Assembly (NCBI GenBank): GCA_963682025.1
Contig: OY821521.1
Span: forward strand, 195,931,026-195,995,025
DNA: 64,000 bases
Direction of reading: 5' to 3'
Origin: Cordilura impudica
Taxonomy: Eukaryota > Arthropoda > Insecta > Diptera > Scathophagidae
The position numbers were made by a program, and so were the translations under genes. Under the pieces are notes generated by a model. That model saw only the letters and a program-made list of their open reading frames with translations. It was not told the origin of the DNA and did not search any database. Below are positions 56,634-64,000 of this stretch, one piece after another (position 1 is the first letter of the stretch; each line of letters opens with the position of its first letter).

Positions 56634-56838
56634 TTTCCTCTTATTTTAATAGATGGAAACCAATACTAAGCAATGACAAAACGCAAGCCATATTTTTCAC
56701 TAGGAAACGAAAAGTTTGTTACATTGCGGAGACAAATATCAACATGAACAATGCTTTAATTCAATGGGAACAGAAAGTTAAATATTTAGGCGTAATATTA
56801 GACCCTACAATGAAATTTATAGATAATATACCCTATTA

Positions 56839-58021
56839 GGGTGGCCCTTCATTCTATGGAGGGAAAAAAAGTGTCCCAACTCTCGGTCTTACCGCCTAGA
56901 AATATGCGAATAGCAAAAAAATGAGAAATACAAAGTTTTGGGCCAATCAAAAAACATTTAGTCGTGCCTCAACGCGACTGAAAATTTCAAGTGTGTTTAT
57001 ATGGGGAAAATATGACTTTTTTCAGATTTTACAAAAATTTCATCCCATAGTTTTATTTCTCTGACAAGTTGTTATATAATTCGGGATCAGTATTCAATTA
57101 TCCTTTCAAAAAGCTATAAAACTTCAAAATCGAATAAAACCTCGCCAAGAAATAGCAAATGCAACAGACCACTTTTGCGCCAAAAAAAAACTAGGTCATG
57201 TAATTTGATGGCATCTGTTTAAACTTTGAGAAATTGATTAAAGCCATAATTTTTTTTGGTCTCTACACTTGTAGGGACTCAGATATGAAGTATTGTTTTA
57301 TTAGTACGTTGTTAACCTATTGCGCATTGAGACCGAAAATGGGAAATTTTTTTGATAAAATTTTTAAAACTCCTTTTTCAAGTTTTAAAAAATTTTCTCA
57401 AACAAAATTTAAAAAAATTGATCTGGCTCTTTAAAGTCTTGTTAAATGTATGTTAGAGATTAACTTTGTGAATTTTTAAGTAAATCCCTGTACCAGAATT
57501 TTTTTGACAAGGAGTTTATTTTTGCGGATTTCAAGAAAAATGGGATTTTTGTAAAATATTCTGTAAATGTACTCTTTCTAAATACTCTGTATCAAAAATT
57601 CATCACTTTTCTACTTTTAAATGTTATAATTTATCTTAATAGCCTAGGGTATCGGAAAAAAATAATACGACCCCATTAACCCTTTGGAATTGGGTCCACA
57701 TATGACCCCAAGCTAATAAAAGACAATTTATTCAAAAAATTCAAATACTTTGTAAGTGCTGTTGAATTGCTGGATGCGACGCTTAAAATATAATAATGAA
57801 ATGTGTAGAACTTCCGTTCCTAAAATTTGGGATAAATCCGAGAACGTTAACTGATTACTTGCCAAGGCCAGCTTTGGATTTTAAGATATTTTTAAATAAA
57901 AATTACCGAAAACCAGTTACCGAAAACCAGTTTCAACGATTTTTAGAATTTAAGAAAAATAATTCGGTTAATATTTATTCATTTAACCCTTTAGTGCTCT
58001 TGGGATCAAAATAATCCATTG
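56839..58021 (+). mobile_element. Foldback family, single arm (copy 2 in window)
   Basis: Starts TA|GGGTGGCCCTTCATTC and follows the 8904-10000 arm: AAATTTCAAGTGTGTTTATA, ATATAATTCGGGATCAGTA, GAAATAGCAAATGC, ACATATGACCCCAAGC, CTTGCCAAGGCCAG and AACCCTTTAGTGCTCTTGGG. It keeps the ~45-bp block at 57283-57330 that the left arm of the first copy lacks. It ends at ATCCATTG and changes to Helitron-type sequence. Inserted into the 3' part of the jockey fragment. Confidence 0.8.
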
Positions 58022-58908
58022 CTGAGACCTACCCAATATCCACACAAAATTTCATGAGAATCGGTCAAGCCGTTTCGGAGGAGCTCAATTACAGAGACCG
58101 CGACACGAGAATTTTATATATAAGAAGTTAAACTCCTCCCTTTTGTTTTTTTTTATTTTTTTTTTTGTTTTTAATTTTTTTTGAATTTTTTTAAATTTTT
58201 TTTTTTTATTTTTATAAATTTTTTTTTATTTTTTTTAAATTTTTTTTCTTTTATTTTTTTTATTTTTTAAATTTTTTTTTATTTTTTTTTACATTTTTTT
58301 CTTTTTAAATTTTTTCTATATTTGGAGTACTATGATAGCCAGAGTCTTGCAATTTTGTTTCAGATGTAAGAGTATGAATTTAAATAGTCTTGCCAAAAAT
58401 GAGCGGGATAGGGCCACTGCAAAGTGAGTTTTTGAAGTTAAACTCCTCCGAAACGGCTCGACCAATTCTCATGAAGTTTTGTGTGCATATTGGGTAGGTC
58501 TGAGAATCGGACAACAGCTATATTTTTTTTATATCTCAAGTGGGCGTGGCACTTATGGCACCTCCTGTATAAAATGAATTTTTAACATCTAATTTTAACA
58601 TATATTATCTGGAGTACTACGACAGCAAGAGTTTTGGAAAAAATGGGCGCGCTCGGACCAATGGGCGTGGTACCCCCCATACAAAGTAAGTATTTAATAT
58701 AATATAACTGGAGTACTATAATAGTGAAAGTCTTGCGACTTTGTTTGAGTTTATAAGTTATTAATGTGAGTAGTTGCAAATAAAACGGGCGATATCGGAC
58801 TAATGGGCGTGGCACCACCTATACAAAGAAACAGTTTTCTACAAAACATATTCCCTGATCTTTATATCGTTACGAGGGGTGTAGTGAAGCGCATCGGGTT
58901 ACTGCTAG
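58022..58908 (+). mobile_element. Helitron family 2, rearranged
   Basis: The 3' end reads GTGAAGCGCATCGGGTTACTGCTAG followed by host T (58909). CTCCGAAACGGCTCGACCA with GTGTGCATATTGGGTAGGTC at 58444-58500 is a typical interior. The same block is present in inverse at 58023-58085, ending ACGAGAATTTTATATATAAGA, the family's 5' end on the minus strand. A T-rich low-complexity run fills 58140-58315. So it is two facing partial copies or an internal inversion. Right of the CTAG the host sequence TTTTGTTATAAAATTA matches the centre of the foldback element. Confidence 0.65.
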
Positions 58909-59260
58909 TTTTGTTATAAAATTATTTTATGTATAAAAACTATCTATATTTTTCTAAATAAAATAAGAAGACCCCAAATGACCCAAAGCTAATAAAAGAC
59001 AATTTATTCAAAAGAATATGAAATATATAATTAATTCTATTTATTTTGGTGTATTTAAGGATTATTTAGTGTGCAATTCAAATTTTTTTCTGTAATCCCT
59101 TACGACTTGCAATAAGTATTGATTTTCTTGTTCGTTATTATACTCTTCAATCAATTTAACACTGCTTTCTGCTGTATTATTTACCACTTTTATTTTTGCA
59201 ATAATATCACTTCCGTTTTAGAAAAATATAGATAGTTTTTATACATAAAACACAGCTTAA
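58909..59260. repeat. Foldback centre remnant with inverted repeat
   Basis: TTTTGTTATAAAATTA matches the foldback centre near 10090, and CTAATAAAAGACAATTTATTC matches its arm. TATAAAAACTATCTATATTT at ~58935 and its inverse at ~59222 form a further inverted repeat with a ~260-bp loop. Confidence 0.55.
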
Positions 59261-59264
59261 AATA

Positions 59265-60785
59265 ACACAGCTTAAAATAAATCTAAAAAGAAATTAATAT
59301 TCATGTTTTTTTTATTAAAACAATTAAAGTATTATGCAATTAGCCGATAGCCTAAGTTGCTAGTGCTTTCACTTTAAGATTTATTATAATTTGAATTGTA
59401 ATAAATATCTAATAAATAAATAAAATAATAAATAATATTATGCAATTGGAACTTTAAATTAAATTTTAAATTAATTTTAAATAAAATTTTACGATAAATT
59501 TTATGAATTTCATTAGAAATCGTTTTTGCAACAATTTGAAAAATATTTATGAAATTTTCTTTATAAAGATTCAGAATTTAACTTAATTTATTTTATTCAT
59601 GAGGTAAACAATCAAAGCATTACTTTCATAAATCATTACGATCATATTTTCTCTGGTACCTCTTTTGGGGCTCCCTATAGTTTTCATACCCGTTTCCCTC
59701 GAATACTACTACTGCCTGTTATCGTTCTTTAAAACACTTGCTATGGAAATGCTGTTGCAAATTAATAACGAATCGTTACTTAAATAAATTTGTGACCTTA
59801 AATTGTGGTCATGTCAAGTGTTTAACATTTCCAGCTTATATTCAATAATCATTAACAACGTATTCAAAAAAGGAAATAAACAAATAATAATAATTTCGCT
59901 TTCAATCGACGCACATGTTACAAAATATTTTACAATTGAATTAGATTTTTACAAATACATTTTTAATTGTGTGGGTTGATGCGATACACAATATCAAATT
60001 TAGCAATTGGGTACACTCAGAAAAATAAAACAGCTGAAAATTAGCGGATTAAAAAAAGAAATAAATAAAGATAAAACAAGAGCATATTTATTGTATTAAA
60101 AATGGTTTTTAAGTGGTTCTAAAATTTATAAAAAATTAACAATTATTGAAAAATTTTCACATCCAATTTATAAAGATCTAGAGGCAAACTATTTGATTAC
60201 ACTGTATAACAATGTTCGGACTATTGCATAGTGTAATCAACTTTTAAATTCTAATACCATTAAAATTTAAAGTTAATTGTTTTTCTTGTTGGGCCAGTAT
60301 TTTTTAAAATTTCTTATTTATTGTATTTTTATAAAAATAATTATGTTTTTTTTTCTTTAAGCAGCATTTAATTTCTATCTGACAAATGCATTATACTATA
60401 CAACGGACTTAAATAAATATAACGAACTTTTTGCAAACTGAACTCATTTATTAAATTCGGTTTTTATTAATCTAAATTTTATCCTAAGGTGCGTTTCATA
60501 ATTATAAGATCACTCAATTTTTTTACTATATATCCAGAAAGACAGGCTGTAAAATAAGATTTTTTCTAGACAAACTGTGAAGCTAGTGAAGAGGGCAGAC
60601 AGCAAAATATTAACTTTTTTGGGCTAACTGTAAATTTATAGAAGAACAATAACAAAATTGCAAGTGTTTCAAAATTATGAAGTCAATTAATAAAATCCTG
60701 GTTGGAAGTGTCATCCGATCTTTTTGGTATTTTAAATTGTTAAATAATTGAAACGCAGCTTCCTGAATTTGAGCAAGGTTGTTAG
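59265..60785. other. AT-rich non-genic stretch
   Basis: No gene or family recognised. Very AT-rich. Confidence 0.55.
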
Positions 60786-60789
60786 TTTT

Positions 60790-61570
60790 AAGTGAATTGT
60801 CCCATAGAAATTATTTTTGAACTATTGATTAATGGATGTAATAAACACACACAAATCCAATTTGACCGAGCCCTACATATATAATATGCTGGATATTAGG
60901 GCAATTTAAGTCTTATAGGGGTCATTTGTATGGGGACTAGGTCTGAACATGAACCGATTTTCACCAATTTCAATAGCGTTCATTCTATGGCTGATAGAAG
61001 CTCATATACCAAATTTTATCAAAATATATTCATATTTGCGACATGTAGTTTAATTACAAAGTTTACATGGACACACAGACGGAAGAGCGGACGGACGGAC
61101 AGCGGTAAATCGACTCAGAAAGCAATTCTTAATCGATGGGTATAATAAAAGATGGGACTAGATCACATAGGCACACACAGTAGTATCTATAATATTAATA
61201 GGCAAGGCGATTTCTTGTGACCGATGTAAGTTTCACAGTTTTACCCTGATTTTGACAAAAAATTTATCATTTGAAAGGTATTTCTTCTTAGCTGTTACCC
61301 AGATTTACAGATTTTCATCGCCTGCAATATTTTTTTGGAGTTATGATCGTTTAAAGTTGTTAATAACACATACATAAAATTATACAATGCTATGTGTGTG
61401 TTTATTAAATTTGTTAATGTGTTTGTGTTATGTGTTGAGTTTGTTTTCTTCATTTAAAATGGGTTGAATTGTGAAGCATACCTTTAGGATCTTTATTAAA
61501 TGAAAAAATAAAATTTCCTAGAATTTACACTCGAGTTTCGAGTACTGAAATCTGCTAGTAGGGTATAATT
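60790..61570 (-). repeat. TATACCC type 1 repeat, split by a Helitron
   Basis: Reverse orientation: GTCCCATAGAAATTATTTTTG, CCAATTTGACCGAG, GGGGACTAGGTCTGAACATG, TTTGCGACATGTAGTTTAAT, GGACGGACGGACAGCGG, TCGACTCAGAAAGC, GTATAATAAAAGATGGG and the terminal hairpin, where ACACACAGTAGTA and TAGGGTATAATT are separated by the Helitron at 61196-61558. Confidence 0.75.
61196..61558 (+). mobile_element. Helitron family 1, full length (363 bp)
   Basis: Starts TCTATAATATTAATAGGCAA after host A (61195) and ends CTGCTAG before host T (61559), with hairpin ACACTCGAGTTTCGAGT near 61528. Nearly identical along its length to the 54506 copy, so the two are close relatives. Inserted in a TATACCC terminal hairpin, as is the 11859 copy. 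Confidence 0.9.
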
Positions 61571-61690
61571 AAGTCAAATATCCACAAATACTACTCCCTC
61601 TTTCCTCCTACCCACAACATATTTTCCTGATATCAGCACAGTGTACTGCATTCATAGGGGGCATCCTCTTATTGTTGATGTATATAAAAA
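61571..61690 (+). pseudogene. 3' end of the 53060-type non-LTR element
   Basis: AAGTCAAATATCCACAAATA, CTACTCCCTCTTTCCTCCTA, CATATTTTCCTGATATCAG, AGGGGGCATCCTCTTATTG and an A-rich tail match the 3' UTR at 53650-53775. Severely 5' truncated. Confidence 0.8.
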
Positions 61691-62324
61691 AAAATCATGT
61701 GAGTCCGATCACAGGGGAGATGTGTAAGCATCTAGTAATTAAAGATTTTTTTAAACAACTGCAGGGACTCTGGTTATACTTGTGAAGTTGTTGAATTATG
61801 TATACTAGCAGATTCCGGCGCTCGAAAATCGAGTGCAATTTCTAGGCAATTTTATTTCTCAACTTAGCCAATTCACACACCAATATTTTTTTGGTTTATT
61901 ATTATTGTGAATGAAGATAACAAACTCATTAACAAACTCATTAACAAACACAATAACAAATTTAATAAACACACATATAGCATACGTCTAATTTTATGTA
62001 GATATGTGTTAGTAGCAAATTTAAATGCAATTTACTCGAAACTAACGAAAAAATTAAAAAATCTGTAAATCTGGTGAACAGCTAAAAAGAAATACCTTTC
62101 AAATAATATACGTTTGGTCCAAATCGGGATAAAACGGTAGAACAAAACAAGAAATGAGCTAGCCCATTAATATTATAGATGTCGTACTTTTATATTGTAA
62201 AATTTTTGTCGTTTTATAGCAAAGGGTTGTTGAATTAGCTGAAACAATTTTATATCATAATTTTTTGTGAATGTATTGTGAAATAGAAATTTACCCCCCT
62301 TCGCGAATAGATGTTTACACATCA
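61690..62324. mobile_element. MITE bounded by GATGTGTAAGCATC, copy 2, split by a Helitron
   Basis: Left side ATCATGTGAGTCCGATCACA, GGGGAGATGTGTAAGCATCT; right side AAAGGGTTGTTGAATTAGCT and ATAGATGTTTACACATC. Matches the reverse complement of 14033-14420. The 32-bp palindrome of copy 1 is not present. The Helitron at 61805-62179 sits at TTGAATTATGTATA|TGT, which is uninterrupted in copy 1. Confidence 0.75.
61805..62179 (-). mobile_element. Helitron family 1, full length (375 bp)
   Basis: Left end A|CTAGCAGATTCCGGC with hairpin GCGCTCGAAAATCGAGTGC; right end CATTAATATTATAGA|T. Carries TTAGTAGCAAATTTAAATGC, TTTCAAATAATATACGTTTG and GGGATAAAACGGTAGAAC. No target duplication, checked against the unoccupied sister MITE at 14255. 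Confidence 0.9.
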
Positions 62325-62416
62325 AAAAGAAGGAAGCTATAGTTTGATTTTGCTGATAGAAACATGTCCAGCAATTGCGAAAGGTACGTCTTATTTTCAT
62401 CTAATTTACAATCTTA

Positions 62417-62819
62417 TGCCGTTTTCTTTTCTGACAAAAAATGTCGCCTTTTTTTTCCCTTTTTTCGAAAAGTGTATTTTTTTATATATTCTAAATTAAG
62501 AGAAACCTTATCTTATATATCAATCGAAAGGTCTCAAAGTCGAGCCCTCATAAATCACAAAAAATTCGAGCCATTGACTTCCTTCAGGGTCATAGCGGGA
62601 GAATATTTCCCCATTGTTCCCCTTTTTTGAATATTTTCACCCTATGACTTCCAAGAGGATAATAATCAATTTTTTTTTGTATTTATGAACACAGCACTTT
62701 GAGACCTTTCGATTGATATATAATACAAGGTTGGTCTTAATTCAGAATATATAGAAAATACACTTTTCCAAAAAAGGGCAAAAAAAGGGCGACATTTTTT
62801 GTCAGAAAAGAAAACGGCA
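62417..62819. mobile_element. 403-bp Harbinger-like MITE, copy 2
   Basis: Ends TGCCGTTTTCTTTTCTGACA and TGTCAGAAAAGAAAACGGCA, flanked by TTA at 62414-62416 and 62820-62822. Interior CGAAAGGTCTCAAAGTCGAG and CACTTTGAGACCTTTCGATT form a second inverted layer. Same length as the 25214 copy but diverged in the centre. Confidence 0.85.
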
Positions 62820-62844
62820 TTAGTTTATCAAAAACCATAACAGT

Positions 62845-62990
62845 TTCATAGTGGCCGGCACGTTCACCAGTCCTCAACCTCATAGAAAGTTTTTGTGACA
62901 TTTTAACCATTGCGAAGGAATAATGAACAAGAAATGACCAAACGTCAATGAACAGCCCTGTTAGAAGCAGAGATCAATCGTTTTTTCATT
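62845..62990 (+). pseudogene. Tc1-like transposase fragment
   Basis: Frame WPARSPVLNLIESFCDIL corresponds to the WPARSPDLNPIENLWGIL block of Tc1 transposases, which contains the last catalytic Glu (present here as IES). A decayed tail follows. No TIRs found; only ~50 codons remain. Confidence 0.7.
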
Positions 62991-63004
62991 TTTTCGCTAC
63001 TCAT

Positions 63005-63800
63005 AGGTTAGGTTAGGTTAAAAGTGGCTGCTAATCCAAAGGAAAATCACACTTAGACTCTGGGGTCCATTGCGATACCACGGAACGAATATGTGTTCCC
63101 CTCAGTCCCCACCGTAGAACCAATTTGAGCTCTTGATAAAGCCCCTGATATGTGAAATTTCCACGTTTGAGAGATCAGAGAGATCGTGAAGAAACGGCGA
63201 TCCCAGTGTTCGAAGTCTTGTTCTGGAGAGCACCGGGCAATTGCAAAGGAAGTGTTCTATGCTTTCCACCTCCACCACATCCATGCAGCTGTGACATAAG
63301 TCATTTGACGAGACCCTGAGGTGTTCAGCATGTCTCTCTATGAGGCAGTACCCAGTGATAACAGCAACTACTGTTGAAATCTCCCCAGGGGGAGTGATAG
63401 TAGCACACTAGTGCGCTTATGATTCAGAGCCGGCCAGATTTATCTCGTGATCCTGCACGTTGAGCCATTAGCCCCCATCTGTTGTCCGTTGTGCCAGCGG
63501 TGTGAAGCCAAAGTTCCAGCTTGCACGATTCCAGGGGTGTACCAACACATTCCAAGTCCGCTGGAACCCGTAAGGTAGTGCCCTGTCTTGCCAGCTCATC
63601 AGCTTTACAGTTTCCCGGCATATTCCTGTGCCCTGGGACCCATATGAGTCTGATGTCGAACTGCTTGGTCATCTCATTTAAAGACGTGCGGCAGTTAAGG
63701 GTGGTTCTTGTTTTCAGGAACATTGATTCCAAGGATTTTACCGCGACCTGACTATCAGAGTAGATGTTGACTGCGGTTGTACTCATAGTAACTAATGAAA
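63005..63800 (-). pseudogene. LOA-like RNase H and C-terminus with (CCTAA)n tail
   Basis: On the minus strand from ~63790: NIYSDSQVAVKSLESM (RNase H Asp), IRLIWVPGHRNMPGNCKADE with LARQGT (RNase H His/Asp), a linker ESCKLELW, then in a shifted frame GYCLIERHAEHLRVSSNDLC, HSCMDVVEVESIEHFLCNCP and LSRTRLRTLG, a stop, and a tail AACCTAACCTAACC at 63005-63020. A frameshift lies near 63360-63420. Same family as 55988-56423 and 41955-42480. Confidence 0.85.
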
Positions 63801-63804
63801 TTTT

Positions 63805-64000
63805 AAGTAGAAGTGAGTAGAGATCATTGAAATTCAACCACTCTGATGTACTCATACTCACACTAACGTTGATTTATAAGTATAAGTAGCAATAAATATG
63901 AAACCCACGTAGAGATCATATTCATACCATTCAAAATCTGTTTGATTTATATATCACATCAGTTTGATTTATAATACTTACAATTTATTCAACTCGTTCA
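63805..64000. other. Window edge, unassigned
   Basis: AT-rich sequence with repeated GTTTGATTTATA words at ~63940 and ~63962. Nothing else seen. Confidence 0.4.

Larger units (their letters stand above)
55030..56830 (+). pseudogene. Jockey-type RT fragment, split by a Helitron
   Basis: Part 1 (55030-55813): ALNKIPNSTYHLSINASHIS, NLKTRKSPGDGIN, QCLNLCYFPQEFKK, SYRPTSLLSSISKNLKKVIK, HQFGFRNQHN, LNVKAAFDSLWHDGLL with a frameshift near 55455, a gap, then LIFANDTAIICS (FADD motif changed to FAND) and NIQRALVE. Part 2 (56634-56830): SSYFNRWKPILSNDKTQAIF, FTRKRKVCYIAETNINMNN, IQWEQKVKYLGVILDPTMKF. Removing 55814-56633 joins them as GCTTTAGTTGAA-ATTTCCTCTTAT (ALVEISSYFNRW) in frame. Several lesions make it inactive. 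Confidence 0.85.

Overview
This window looks like AT-rich, intron-bearing eukaryotic DNA from an insect, most likely a higher fly. Three things point there: TATACCC-hairpin / CCGTCCGT repeats of a kind I know from Drosophila and other flies, short DINE-1-like Helitrons, and insect mariner, jockey, LOA-like and RTE-like elements. I see no intact host gene, no tRNA or rRNA gene and no CRISPR array. It is best read as intergenic or deep intronic DNA made of nested transposons, their debris and several satellite-like arrays. The genus cannot be named from the sequence.

Layout. 1-735 is a TTTTCCATTTTCAATTTT-type simple array. 749-1732 holds two TATACCC repeats. 3100-5876 is a dead LOA-like retrotransposon split at 3246-4520 by a non-autonomous Transib-type element. 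8401-11858 is a TATACCC repeat split by a 2.8-kb foldback element. 11859-13681 holds a Helitron end, a non-LTR tail and a dead mariner of the rosa (DD41D) kind. 14033-18625 holds MITEs, a Helitron remnant and mariner debris. 18630-22370, 29695-31910 and 33960-37110 are three arrays of one GTAC-centred short repeat, the first in the opposite orientation to the other two. 25.2-32.8 kb holds MITEs, Helitrons and a non-LTR tail. 38480-40010 is an RTE-like pseudogene. 41054-42833 is a dead mariner carrying a LOA-like fragment. 43130-44880 is a ~259-bp satellite. 45419-47705 is a pair of inverted element copies. 49338-52229 is a near-intact RAG1/Transib-like transposon. 53-64 kb is a dense nest of jockey-type, LOA-like, Helitron, foldback, MITE and Tc1 pieces.

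The most notable content is the RAG1/Transib material. The element at 49338-52229 has ~38-bp inverted ends starting CAC. It encodes a long transposase open over more than 1.9 kb, with a RAG1-like CxxC...HxxxxH zinc pattern and a terminal Glu motif, while every other transposase or polymerase here is broken. Its one visible lesion is a 1-nt slip in an A run that cuts off an acidic tail. Separately, the 1275-bp element at 3246-4520 has both ends built like V(D)J recombination signals (CACAGTG, 21-bp spacer, nonamer-like CAAAAA core) and a perfect 5-bp duplication CGCCG. Removing it restores the reading frame of the host retrotransposon.

The window also records insertion mechanics. Two Helitron insertions have readable empty sites (one restores a jockey reading frame, one has an unoccupied sister copy 47 kb away), and both show insertion between A and T without target duplication.
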